From a virus, in IMG/VR virus record IMGVR_UViG_3300025102_000230, positions 1 through 27,200 of that record: DNA of 27,200 nucleotides. One strand, given 5' to 3'. Below, piece after piece: positions 1 to 8,800 of this stretch. The position numbers and the translations under genes were made by a program. The notes beneath the pieces were generated by a model. It saw nothing but the letters and a program-made list of their open reading frames with translations, made no database searches and had not been told where the DNA came from. The first letter of the stretch is position 1. Each line of letters opens with the position of its first letter.

Positions 1-100
1 TGCCTCTGTAGTATAACTGATGCTCCCCACCACCCATATAAGTCTGAATGGGGACTACATTGTTATCAGGTATATCTAATAAATCTCTTAAACTTGACAT
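1..100 (-). CDS. Partial virion protein, N-terminal 33 residues only
   Basis: An open frame starts at the ATG at 100-98 and runs off the left edge of the window. The visible residues begin MSSLRDLLDIPDNN and continue with a Gly-rich patch (MGGGEH). It lies 19 bases downstream of the 107-residue gene that ends at 120, on the same strand and in the same late gene series. The upstream bases contain only a weak ribosome-binding match (CGGGTAG). I do not recognise the family from so short a piece. From context it is probably another virion or fibre-associated protein. It could also be much longer than what is seen here. Confidence 0.6.
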   Translation of the reverse strand, partial: MSSLRDLLDIPDNNVVPIQTYMGGGEHQLYYRG

Positions 101-119
101 TTCGGCTACCCGTTATTGT

Positions 120-443
120 TTAGTTGGACAGTATCGACCATCCGTAAGCAGATCCTGTATAGATTAGTTCAAGTGATGCATTCTTAATATCAAAATCTAA
201 ATCTTCTGCTAAGTTGGCAATTTTGTGACCGTTGCGAGCAACAGTTACTTTGTTAGTATCACAGTTACCAGCTGCATCAACAAGATTAATACGATCACCA
301 ATTTTACCATTAGCAGGTAAAGTTATAGTGAAAGCTGATCCTGTAGTGTCAAGTAATAAAATTTGTCCAGCCAAAACAGAATGAGTAGTTGTTACTGCTA
401 ACGTTTCTCTTGTATCGGATACTGGTGTTAGGTTGCGTCCCAT
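120..443 (-). CDS. Small virion protein, stand-alone phage-fibre beta domain (107 aa)
   Basis: This is a complete 107-residue protein with no signal peptide or membrane segment. It is built of short Thr/Val/Ile-rich strands. The pattern from about residue 25 onward (Ile-Thr-Leu-Pro, then GDRINLVDAAG, an NKVTVARNG strand, and a closing YGWSIL) is one I recall as a recurrent beta-domain in phage tail-fibre proteins. The C-terminal two thirds of the 153-residue gene product at 5372-5833 have the same layout (SLSLP, GDVIEFIDV, NNVTL, YWRVIV), so the two look like stand-alone and fused copies of one domain. The start is supported by ACGGAGA 11-17 bases upstream. A variant late box (AATAAATA) sits at 468-475. 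The role is inferred: a virion surface or fibre accessory protein. Confidence 0.75.
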   Translation of the reverse strand: MGRNLTPVSDTRETLAVTTTHSVLAGQILLLDTTGSAFTITLPANGKIGDRINLVDAAGNCDTNKVTVARNGHKIANLAEDLDFDIKNASLELIYTGSAYGWSILSN

Positions 444-466
444 TTTTCTAATATCTCCGTGTAAAT
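444..466 (-). promoter_or_regulatory. Translation leader TACACGGAGA of the first 107-aa gene
   Basis: The leader has TACACGGAGA then TATTAGAAAA before the ATG. The GGAG core is the ribosome-binding site. Nearly the same leader (TACACGGAGA then ATAGAAA) precedes the other 107-residue gene at 802-821. Confidence 0.6.
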
Positions 467-467
467 C

Positions 468-475
468 TATTTATT
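468..475 (-). promoter_or_regulatory. Variant late promoter box AATAAATA
   Basis: AATAAATA, one mismatch from the T4 late box, lies in the 34-base gap before the gene starting at 443. Its position matches that of the perfect boxes, but the mismatch and the AT-rich setting make it uncertain. Confidence 0.4.
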
Positions 476-477
476 AA

Positions 478-801
478 TTAGGAAGTTGTTTCTTCAACAC
501 CGTAAGCAGAGATACTTACGCCAGTTGTATCCGAGAATGCAACTAATTTTTTTCCAGTTCCCATAGCGAAACCAGTTCTCTCAAGAACTCCATACCCTCC
601 AATCTCAGCATTGTACTCGACGTACTCAGCAGCAGATGGTGTATCAGCAGCTGCAAGAGCTACTCGTACATCAACTGGAGTTGCATTGGTGTTAACAATG
701 TTAAAGTTCATGTATGCTACAGTACTTGCAGGTACTGTGTATATTGTTGTTAATGTATTTGCGGCTAGGGATGTTTGAGTCCCCAATATTCCAGAAGCCA
801 T
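478..801 (-). CDS. Small virion structural protein (107 aa)
   Basis: This is a complete 107-residue protein beginning MASGILGTQTSLAANTLTT, rich in Thr, Ala and Val. Its predicted character is all-beta. It carries the pattern VPASTVAYMNFNIVNTNATPVDVRVALA, shown here as its key features: a Pro-Ala-Ser turn followed by a hydrophobic strand and a Thr/Asn loop. I recall proteins of this type in cyanophage late regions, where they are annotated only as structural. It has a good ribosome-binding match (ACGGAGA) just upstream and a perfect TATAAATA late box at 841-848, so it probably heads its own late transcript together with the genes at 120-443 and 1-100. No enzymatic motif is visible. Its exact place in the virion is unknown. 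Confidence 0.72.
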   Translation of the reverse strand: MASGILGTQTSLAANTLTTIYTVPASTVAYMNFNIVNTNATPVDVRVALAAADTPSAAEYVEYNAEIGGYGVLERTGFAMGTGKKLVAFSDTTGVSISAYGVEETTS

Positions 802-821
802 TTTCTATTCTCCGTGTAGCA
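802..821 (-). promoter_or_regulatory. Translation leader TACACGGAGA of the second 107-aa gene
   Basis: TACACGGAGA followed by a short A-rich spacer precedes the ATG at 801. It shares ten identical bases with the leader of the neighbouring gene at 443. Confidence 0.6.
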
Positions 822-840
822 GATGTTAGTGGTTATATGA

Positions 841-848
841 TATTTATA
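841..848 (-). promoter_or_regulatory. T4-type late promoter box TATAAATA
   Basis: A perfect TATAAATA on the minus strand lies in the gap between the 1364-residue fibre gene and the 107-residue gene that starts at 801, leaving a leader of about 39 bases. T4 late promoters consist of this single element about 10 bases before the transcript start. Confidence 0.72.
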
Positions 849-861
849 ATAATTGGGGGGA

Positions 862-3800
862 TCAAACTGACCCTGCCCAGAAGACGTATCCTTTAGTCGT
901 ACGTGTGCTATCAATATATGTCTTGACGGCACGTTGAGTAGGAACTTTTTGGTTTGAGTTAGCAGACATAGTAACATCAGAAGAGAATTCTGTGATACTT
1001 TCTCCTAACTGAGCACCAATAGAACCCAGTCTCAAGGATGATAGACCAGATAGGTCAAAAGATGATGCGTTCAATGTAGTTGAACCAGTTGCCTGGTTAA
1101 CCTTAAAGTAACGACCAACGGTAAAGTTACCATCTTGGTCAGTTGATACAAAGAATACACGTCCTGGGAAGTCTTCAGTGACCTCATTGCCTGGTGCTGG
1201 ATCCACTAATGGATCTCCAGGCCAGTTAGTATTTAGTTTGTTTCCTGTACCTAAGTCTAGGAAGTCATGACCAGTTAGACGAACCTGACTATAACCATAT
1301 CTGATTTTATAGTCTTGTCCGTCGAAAGTTCTTGTAGGTTTCTCAGCAGCAAGAACAACTAATGAAGTACCAGTTGTATCTGTCTGTGAGTTTGTTACCT
1401 GCATAAACTCATTATCAATCTTGATGTAGTCATTGAGATTGAAACCAGAAGCGTCAGAAATTCTAACATTATCTTGAGAGTTATTAAGATCTCTCAAAGT
1501 ATCTGTTTGATCGACAACCTTGATTTCAATAGCACGAACTGAAGCACCACTGTTATGAGCAGTAGCATTAGTTCCTTCAACTCCACGAGTAACATCCATA
1601 GATGTTGCTGTTGGGAATGAAGTAATGCCCATCATTTCATCACCTACAATACAGAATGCTCCAATTGAGAATCCACTAATTGAGTTAACATAAATTGTGG
1701 TTTCAGAAGAACTGTTAACAGCAGAACTCAAGTTACTAGCACCACCATACTGATATCTAGTGATCAATTCCAGACCTAGATGAGTAGCAGCAGCACTTCC
1801 TAGCAGTCCTCTAGTAACAGTTAAGTTACCTCTTCCTGTAGGAGGATTATATGATGAGTTCGCAATAACGAATGTGAATGGTTCATCACCAGCACCACCA
1901 GGACCAGTAACAAATTCCATCGAACCACCTGGAACAGGGGCAGATGACCTACCAGTTATGGCAAGTACGAATCCATTCTGACCACCAACAGCATCAGCAT
2001 TGCTAAGTAGAGCACCTTGTACTCCAGAAGTTTGACCATCTATAGTTTCACCTTGTACAAAGGTTCCTTTGAAAGGTCTATAAAGAATCTTACCAACACC
2101 AGCCTGTACAGAGATGATCTCTCCAACAGCACCAGATGTTAATCCAACAATTCTTTCTTCATTCAACCAAATTGAATCTTGTGCTCCAGCAACGATTGTT
2201 CCTGCATCATATTCAAGTGATAATCCATCGATAGTACCATCAAGAGTTGATTCATTAGTATCAAATCCAGAAGATACAATACCATAAACACCCCAAGAAG
2301 AGTTACCTGCAAGAGATCTGATTCTACCACCACGTGTAGAAGCATAAGAAACATGACAGTAGTAAGTAAAGCAAGATACAATCTCAGCACCTGCCTTGTT
2401 TGTAACCCAGAAACCTACACCACCATCCTCATGGATTTGTGTCCAAGAGTCAAACACCATTGTTTTGTTTGATCTATTATCAAACGTAACAGCGTTAGTA
2501 GAAGCACTTACAAATGTATGTCCATACTGATCAGCAGGAGCAGCAATACCAACATTAATAACAATGTCTGTTGAGTTTGCTGAAGTAATTACAATTTCCT
2601 TACCAAAGTAAGGGTCAGTCGTTCTTGGATATGCATGGTTTGTAGCATTACCATCTTTAGCACAAGTAAATGTGATAGATGCTTGTGCTAATTGAATACT
2701 AGATCCAGCAGTTAACCCATGACCTGAACCAAGAGTAAGAGTCATATCACCCGTAGAAGGATTATATGAAGCATTTGTTGGTGTAAACTGTGCTGTGTTA
2801 TCCCACTTAGCGTGAACATCACCATCAATAACAGCACCAACTCCAGTTACACCGAAGCAAGAACAGTTTGATACGTAAGGTGATCTTTTAATTGGTGAGT
2901 TAGGATCTAGACGTACATAAACACCACCCATTGTAGCAGTGTTAAGATCTTTAGGATCAGAAGCAGAAGGAACGAATCCACCCATTCCATCCATAACCAT
3001 GTCCTTAAGCATAGTGGTGCTTCCTAGCATCCACATAGTTAAGTTTTCGTTATTGATTGGTGTTACACTACTGATAACAATATCTGAAGCACCTGATTCA
3101 TATGTGTCTGAAGTTGTCCAGAGGTTAGCATTAGCGTCTCTAGTTACACTTCCAAGTCCAGAACCTAATCCAGTTGTTACAACTCCAATTAATGTTGTAA
3201 TGGTTGCTTCCTGAACAATACAAGTTGCGTTTCCACTTACAGTACTAATGTCTGTAATGCTTTCGTTCTTAACCTGACTCAATCCATGAGTACCAACAAC
3301 ACTAATTGTTGTGTTATTGATAACATCTTTCATAAGAGGAGTTAAGTATCCTAAGATCTGATTAACTTCTGCCTCACCACCACTCCAATAGTTAGTAGTG
3401 ATCCAATTATCAACTGTGTCATAAACACGGTCGTTACCACCATAACCTAAGTTAGCAGTAATATCCTGAACCAAACCAGCCATTTTGCTTTCAAATATAG
3501 AAGCATCTCCACCAGGAGGACTAGTAATAGTAACACCACCAGCAGCGGCTTGTGCAAGAGTTTCCTTGACAAGGAACTGTGTGTTAGATGTTAATAGGTT
3601 ATATGAGTCACCAGTTTTGTTATTCTCAAATCCATCAGTCTGAACATATATGTCAGAACCACCTTCTCTAACGTCAATAACTTCACCAGTCTTACTTCCA
3701 TCACCAGATGTAATAGTAGAACCAAGAACTCTATATTGAGCATCAGGTACTTGTGCAAGTGTAAGTTTAACAACACTTGAAGGTTCACCAGCTCTTGCCT

Positions 3801-4956
3801 GAATCCTTGATGTTCTTAAGTTATCACCAACAATACCTACTTGCTCAGGAACCCTCATTGGAAGGATTTCATTATATGTTCCTGCTTTAACATAGATTGT
3901 TGCAGGACCAACTACGTTATCTACAGCGTGACGAACTGTTCTCCATGCTGCTGTAATACTACTACCAGCATTAAGGTCAGAACCTTCAGGAGTAACGTAA
4001 TAAACTCTATGTGTAACGTGACTCTCTTTCCATGATGGATATCCTGTTGAGTCAACAGTTAAAACTTTATTCTCTGCACCAATAGGTAACCTAGCAGGAC
4101 CAGAACCACCTTGATAAAGAACGTCACCAGATGTAGTCAGAACGTTGGCAGATGCTCCTTCCGCTAGTGAATTCCAGTATGTACCATTAACGTCTGTCTC
4201 TGGTGCTTGTGCTGAGTTCTCAGTAACACAAATATGTGAGTTACTATTTCTAGTAACAGCATCACCTGGATAATAAGTTGTACCTACATCCCAAGTACCT
4301 TTCCAAGTGAAACCTCCAACAATGAAGTCCCAATCAGAAGGATTGCTTGATGGAGATGAATTAATATTAGTTGTCTTAGCAACGTATGAGTTACCACCTA
4401 AGAGTACAACGTCGCCTGGTTTGTATGTTGTAGTAGTATCCCAGTTACCAACAACCTTGAAACCTGTAGTTAGGATATCCCACTGAACACCAATACCATT
4501 ATTTGGCTGAATAGCAGTGCTAGTTTGAAGAGCGATATATGAATAACCACCGTAAGTTACGATGTCTCCCTTCTGATACTCTGTAGCAGAATCCCATGTA
4601 TCTTCAAACTTGAGACCATCCAAGTAAGCAGAGAACTTAGCGATATCAAACGTCGCTGTTGTTGTATGGGGTGTAGTCGTTCTATAAAGAATGTTACCAT
4701 ACTTAACTATATCGTTAAGTTTATAGAATGTGGCTGCAGCCCATTCACCAGCATTGTAAATTCCTTCAGTATGAAGTGACCAACTACCAGCGTCAGTTCC
4801 GTACCATTGTGCTGCTGAAGAAACCGATGTATGGTTTGCGGAAGCAACGTATGTGTTAGCACCAAATTTAACAATGTCATCGATGACATAGGCGGTCGCA
4901 GCCGTCCAGTCACCTCGCCAGTTAAATTTTAGTCTACCAAGTCTAAAATCTGCCAT
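862..4956 (-). CDS. Long tail-fibre/adhesin with carbohydrate-binding-like repeats and a pectin-lyase-like segment (1364 aa)
   Basis: Residues 11 to about 265 contain five consecutive units of roughly 45-55 residues. Each has the form W-x(4)-T-x-Y-x(3)-D-I/V-V-x-x-G-x-x-Y-x-A (for example WDSATEYQKGDIVTYGGYSY), which resembles chitin-binding CBM5/12-type modules. From about residue 315 comes YYVTPEGSDLNAG, followed by AWRTVRHAVD, IYVKAGTYNE and VGIVGDN. This is the signature of DUF1565/pectin-lyase-fold beta-helices. The remaining thousand residues are Gly/Thr/Asn-rich beta structure. The C terminus has NQKVPTQRAVKTYID, common near the ends of phage fibre proteins. An AGGA ribosome site precedes the ATG, 11 bases after the previous gene. 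Inferred role: a host-receptor or glycan-binding fibre. Whether the beta-helix cleaves glycans or is only structural cannot be told. Confidence 0.82.
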   Translation of the reverse strand: MADFRLGRLKFNWRGDWTAATAYVIDDIVKFGANTYVASANHTSVSSAAQWYGTDAGSWSLHTEGIYNAGEWAAATFYKLNDIVKYGNILYRTTTPHTTTATFDIAKFSAYLDGLKFEDTWDSATEYQKGDIVTYGGYSYIALQTSTAIQPNNGIGVQWDILTTGFKVVGNWDTTTTYKPGDVVLLGGNSYVAKTTNINSSPSSNPSDWDFIVGGFTWKGTWDVGTTYYPGDAVTRNSNSHICVTENSAQAPETDVNGTYWNSLAEGASANVLTTSGDVLYQGGSGPARLPIGAENKVLTVDSTGYPSWKESHVTHRVYYVTPEGSDLNAGSSITAAWRTVRHAVDNVVGPATIYVKAGTYNEILPMRVPEQVGIVGDNLRTSRIQARAGEPSSVVKLTLAQVPDAQYRVLGSTITSGDGSKTGEVIDVREGGSDIYVQTDGFENNKTGDSYNLLTSNTQFLVKETLAQAAAGGVTITSPPGGDASIFESKMAGLVQDITANLGYGGNDRVYDTVDNWITTNYWSGGEAEVNQILGYLTPLMKDVINNTTISVVGTHGLSQVKNESITDISTVSGNATCIVQEATITTLIGVVTTGLGSGLGSVTRDANANLWTTSDTYESGASDIVISSVTPINNENLTMWMLGSTTMLKDMVMDGMGGFVPSASDPKDLNTATMGGVYVRLDPNSPIKRSPYVSNCSCFGVTGVGAVIDGDVHAKWDNTAQFTPTNASYNPSTGDMTLTLGSGHGLTAGSSIQLAQASITFTCAKDGNATNHAYPRTTDPYFGKEIVITSANSTDIVINVGIAAPADQYGHTFVSASTNAVTFDNRSNKTMVFDSWTQIHEDGGVGFWVTNKAGAEIVSCFTYYCHVSYASTRGGRIRSLAGNSSWGVYGIVSSGFDTNESTLDGTIDGLSLEYDAGTIVAGAQDSIWLNEERIVGLTSGAVGEIISVQAGVGKILYRPFKGTFVQGETIDGQTSGVQGALLSNADAVGGQNGFVLAITGRSSAPVPGGSMEFVTGPGGAGDEPFTFVIANSSYNPPTGRGNLTVTRGLLGSAAATHLGLELITRYQYGGASNLSSAVNSSSETTIYVNSISGFSIGAFCIVGDEMMGITSFPTATSMDVTRGVEGTNATAHNSGASVRAIEIKVVDQTDTLRDLNNSQDNVRISDASGFNLNDYIKIDNEFMQVTNSQTDTTGTSLVVLAAEKPTRTFDGQDYKIRYGYSQVRLTGHDFLDLGTGNKLNTNWPGDPLVDPAPGNEVTEDFPGRVFFVSTDQDGNFTVGRYFKVNQATGSTTLNASSFDLSGLSSLRLGSIGAQLGESITEFSSDVTMSANSNQKVPTQRAVKTYIDSTRTTKGYVFWAGSV
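4155..4925 (-). repeat. Five carbohydrate-binding-like repeat units in the fibre N terminus
   Basis: Five units of W-x(4)-T-x-Y-x(3)-D-I/V-V-x-x-G-x-x-Y lie at the start of the 1364-residue fibre. Conserved Trp, Tyr and Gly-Asp positions match CBM5/12-like modules. The units differ strongly at DNA level. Confidence 0.7.
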
Positions 4957-4967
4957 TTGTTTTTCCT

Positions 4968-5375
4968 TTACTTAGGTCCCTCGGTTGTATAATCGTAAGA
5001 TTCATTGAAACGGACACAGAAATATCCGTTGTCATCAATGAAGTAGGTTACTTTCCTACTATCAAATCTATATTGTTGATATTCATCTTGTGGATGGTTA
5101 GTATATGATTTAGATTCTGTAGTTTCTTCCACATAATCTGTCATTCCTGTCGCAATATCTAGGTATGGAGTACCATCTTTACGATGGAAAGTTACTACAT
5201 CGTCATCTATACTTCGGATTTTGGTATAGTTAAGCATACCATCGTCGTCTCTTGATAACGCATGAATTGTAAAATCGTTTCCTAGATCGTAGTTATTGCT
5301 TGCAAAACCTGTGCCACCGCCACCACCTGAGCTAGTGCCACCGCCTCTAAAACTATCGCTTATGTACATTGTCAT
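4968..5375 (-). CDS. Gly-rich virion protein of unknown function (135 aa)
   Basis: I chose the ATG at 5375-5373 because it overlaps the TGA of the upstream gene (ATGA). A longer frame exists only through a TTG at 5408 inside that gene. The product begins MTMYISDSFRGGG, followed by a Gly/Ser-rich flexible stretch to about residue 24. It then becomes a compact, acidic and aromatic domain (DDDGMLNYTKIRSIDDD, VTYFIDDNGYFCVRF). The Gly-rich N terminus suggests a linker or anchor to a fibre. The gene is co-transcribed with the Mtd-N-like gene before it and the 1364-residue fibre after it (11-base gap), which points to a fibre assembly or fibre-tip role. I do not recognise the family. Confidence 0.72.
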   Translation of the reverse strand: MTMYISDSFRGGGTSSGGGGGTGFASNNYDLGNDFTIHALSRDDDGMLNYTKIRSIDDDVVTFHRKDGTPYLDIATGMTDYVEETTESKSYTNHPQDEYQQYRFDSRKVTYFIDDNGYFCVRFNESYDYTTEGPK

Positions 5376-5833
5376 GTGACAATAACCCTCCAGTAAACTC
5401 CTTCCCAAATTAATTGAACACCTGCGCCTTTAACGTCAAAAACTAGAGGAGATGAAATAACTCCAAATGTATTTTGAAATTGTCGTCCGATAGGGTCCGT
5501 CAGAGTAACATTATTTATATCCCAACTAAACTTTACATCAATGAACTCAATTACATCCCCAGACTTGGGAACTAATTGGTTATTATAAAGAGGAAGAGAT
5601 AACGATACTGGACCATTTGAAGAGTCCACCAAATAACGAAGACTTGTTCCAAGAGTTTGATCCGAATTGATATATTCCCATCTCGCTCTAAAAACGTCAA
5701 ATCCACCAGTGGTGGTTCCGTCATGAATGACGGCCATGTTTTTGTCAGTATCAATCGTCAGTTCACCCTGCGCTCCTGTAAAAAGTGCATGTTCAGCTGT
5801 TGTACCTCTTCGGAATTGAACCTGAGTTGTCAT
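5372..5833 (-). CDS. Fibre protein with Mtd-N-like head domain (153 aa)
   Basis: The N terminus (TTQVQFRRGTTAEHALFTGA, then GELTIDTDKNMAVIHDGTT and GGFDVFRA) matches what I know of the N-terminal domain of the major tropism determinant family (Mtd_N), which is widespread at the start of phage tail-fibre proteins. The rest, from about residue 60, forms the same beta-domain seen alone in the 107-residue gene at 120-443 (SLSLP, GDVIEFIDV, NNVTLTDPIG, VYWRVIV). At 153 residues it is far shorter than a complete fibre, so it may be a trimeric adaptor or tip. TATAAATA at 5868-5875 lies about 35 bases upstream, while no strong ribosome site is seen. It is unrelated to retroelement diversification here, since no reverse transcriptase or C-type-lectin variable domain is present. 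Confidence 0.78.
   Translation of the reverse strand: MTTQVQFRRGTTAEHALFTGAQGELTIDTDKNMAVIHDGTTTGGFDVFRARWEYINSDQTLGTSLRYLVDSSNGPVSLSLPLYNNQLVPKSGDVIEFIDVKFSWDINNVTLTDPIGRQFQNTFGVISSPLVFDVKGAGVQLIWEGVYWRVIVT
5512..5519 (-). promoter_or_regulatory. Possible internal late promoter box TATAAATA
   Basis: A perfect TATAAATA lies inside the Mtd-N-like gene, about 137 bases before the 135-residue gene start. A chance match is possible since it also encodes Ile-Asn residues, but it could add transcripts for the Gly-rich protein and the 1364-residue fibre. Confidence 0.3.
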
Positions 5834-5856
5834 CAGTGATTATTCGATACCAAATA

Positions 5857-5875
5857 TATTTATGAGATATTTATA
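5857..5875 (-). promoter_or_regulatory. Late promoter, tandem boxes TATAAATA and CATAAATA
   Basis: A perfect TATAAATA at 5875-5868 starts at the base after the 1816-residue gene's stop codon. A one-mismatch copy (CATAAATA) at 5864-5857 follows 11 bases later. The Mtd-N-like gene starts at 5833, so the leader would be short. The gap between the two genes has no terminator. Confidence 0.7.
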
Positions 5876-8800
5876 TTAGATAATCCAACCATAAGATCTT
5901 GGTGGTGCAACTTGTATGCGTCTTGTTGTACCTTCACCAACATGTAAAATAACTCCACCTTCAGATACAAATCTCTGATAAGGTGCAATAACTTTGGTTG
6001 TGATATCAATCTCAATTGGGCAGTGTCCATCGTAACTGAAGACACGGAGGACTTCTGCACTTGATACAGAAGGTATACGACCTGAACCAACGAAGCTCTT
6101 GACAATAGTAGGAATATTGTCCTCTTCGAAGACATCGATCCTTCCTGAACCATCGTGTGTAGTTGTAATACTGGAAGCAGATTCTCCAGAGAATGATGCG
6201 GAACCTTCTCCAATATATCCCTTCCTTGTAAAGGATTCTGCACCTGATCCTCTGACCTCGACAGTAACATCTGTAAGAATGTTTCTTGCAACTGCCTGTC
6301 TTGCAACACCCAAGAAGTCGAAGATTGCAACATTCTCGACTGCAATTGTTCTGGACTCGGATGCATTGTTCCATGTGAAGAAGGATCCAGTTCCAACTGT
6401 GACTCTTGTTCTTGGTGTATCTGCTGCACCAAATACATGTACAACTCCATAGAGTTCTGGAGAGAATGCAATTGTCTCGGCAGCACCAGCAAAGTTGTAA
6501 AGACGACCAAATCCAACGTATGCTTCTGTATGCTTCTCGTCTGCAATACCAGAAACACCAAGATCGATTTGAGAAGTCCAGTCAAATGTACGACGTTCAA
6601 TGCTACTAACAAAGTTGAATAGATCTCCGAATCCAACTTCGACGAATGTTGTTGCTTCCTCTGCACGACCCTTGAATGTGAAGAGTCCTGTTGTTTCTGG
6701 TACGACTCCAACACTTTCCGAAGCACCAGAGAATCCAAAGAGTGTACCAAATACAATCTCTCTTCTGACAACAACCTGACTTGAAACACCACCAATAGAG
6801 AATAGTGCAGTAGTCTCGTCTGGGTTGACAGTGAAACTCTCTGAAGCACCACTGATGTTGAAGATACGTCCTTCTCCAACAAAGTCTCTTGTACGAGTAA
6901 CGTCTGCTGTAACATCGACGTGGATAGTACCAGAACCAATATTGTTTGGTGTAAATCTCTCGAATGCTTCTCCAGTAATATCGAGGAATACTGGTACTTC
7001 GTCTGGACTGAATGCAACAGCTTCTGTTTTTGTACCACCAATAGAGAATAGTATCTGCTTCTCTTCTGGATTGAAGGTAACACTTTCTGATGCACCACTG
7101 ATGTTGAAGATACGTCCTTCTCCAACAAAGTCTCTTGTGCGAGAGAATGTGGATGTAACATCGATTGTTGTAGTACCAGAACCAATCCAGTTTGGAACGT
7201 ACTTGATACGTGCTGTACCAGACAGTTTGGACTCGACTGTGAATCTCTCGCTGAAGGTTCTGATGAATGCACCAAATCCTTTGAGTGCCATGTCTGCCTG
7301 GAATTCTGGCAAGACAAATGTGACACTCTCTGCTGCACCACTGATAGCAAATATACGACCTTCGCCAACCCATACGTGAGATCTGGAAGATGTAGAAGTA
7401 CCAAAGACATCGACTTCGATACTTGGTTGCTCTGCAAATGTGAGAATTGGTTCTGAAACTTCTCCACTGAAGATAATTTCTCCTTGACCAATCTCTCTGA
7501 ATGTTGCAGCAACACCTGCTTTCTCTGGACGGAATGATATATCTGCTTGGAAGGCAGGTAACTTGAGAGTGATAGCCTCGTTTGCTGCTCCAATAGAGAA
7601 CAGTCCACCAACACCAAAGTGAATATCGACGTTGACAACAACCGCATCTCCACTGAGATATATGTTTCCGAGTGGTTGTTCTGCGAATGTAAGTAGTGGA
7701 TCTGCAATCTCTCCAAAGACTGTGAATACACCAGATCCAATATTGCCACCAAAGGTGAATCTCTGAGATACAGCACCCTTGACAACTGCGTCTGCTGTAA
7801 ACTCTGGAAGTTTGAGAGTAATAGACTCTGCTGCTCCACCAACAGAGAAGACTTGACCTTCTCCTTGATAAGCACGTGTCCTGAGAAGACCAGCATCTCC
7901 AGTAACATCGACTGGAACGAATGGTTGCTCTGCAAATGTAAGTAGTTCTGGACTTGATGTTCCACGTACTTCTGTGAGAACAAGACCAGCAATAGCAAAT
8001 GTACGACGTTCGTCGAGACGACCTGTGAAGTCGAATAGTGCTCCAAGTTCGAGTGGGTTGAATGTAACCGCTTCGACTGCACCACTGAAGTTGAAGATCC
8101 GACCTTCTCCAGTCCAATGCTTCGTGATGAGTGGTACAACAGATGTATTGAATATCTCTGTATGAGATTGACCAATCCAATCGTCTGTCTGTCTTTCGAC
8201 TGCTGAACCAGTAATGTCGATATTGACTGTAACAAGTTCGGAAGCAGTAAACTTCTGACTTGCAAAACCCTTGAATACAAGATCTGCTTGGAACGCAGGT
8301 ATATCGAATGTAACCGCTTCGGAACTTGCTCCAATAGTGAAGAGGTTTCCAGATCCATGGAAGTGGAGACTGAAGTTCTCTGCTGCGTTTCCAGAAACGT
8401 CGATAATAACGAATCTGTTGGTGTCTGATACAATCGCCTCTTGGCAACGACCAGATACTTCCATGTGTGCAGAACCAACTTCTGCTGTGATAAACTTGAG
8501 ACTTGTGTAACCACCAGCAAATTTGAACTGTGGTGCATCTGTTGGTGGAACGAATGCTGTACATTCTGCTGCACCACTCCAAGACCACAGTATTGGATCG
8601 TTGGTAACCCACTGAGGTGGAACACGAACTTCTGACTCTGAACGAATCTTGATCGCATGATCCCATTCGATACCATCCGATATGAAGATCTTTGTCTGAG
8701 CAGGTGCTGTAAGAGAAACAAAACTGACAAGTTTTCCGAATGGGTATTCAGAAACTTTTGTTCTGATAGAACTGATTGTGGATGTAAATCCATAATCCTC

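Noticed and set aside
855-885. Hairpin at the end of the 1364-aa fibre gene as a terminator
   Set aside because: The stem is six pairs including a G-T pair with a three-base loop, and no T-run follows on the minus strand.
5376-5408. TTG start for the 135-aa gene
   Set aside because: The ATG at 5375 overlaps the preceding TGA in a standard ATGA junction.
5372-5833. Diversity-generating retroelement, suggested by the Mtd-N-like domain
   Set aside because: No reverse transcriptase, no C-type-lectin variable domain and no template/variable repeat pair were seen.
6825-7379. 184-codon plus-strand open frame
   Set aside because: It is antisense to the repeat protein, its length follows from the repeat composition, and nothing else in the window is on the plus strand.
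6606-8666. 686-codon open frame in the third minus-strand frame
   Set aside because: Its Cys/Arg/Trp-rich composition is typical of shadow translation, and no ribosome site or promoter was seen.
5860-8793. 977-codon open frame in the +1 frame of the giant repeat gene
   Set aside because: The sequence is low-complexity Leu/Ser/Gln/His with no domain and lies fully within a strong gene on the same strand. I keep it as an oddity, not as a gene.
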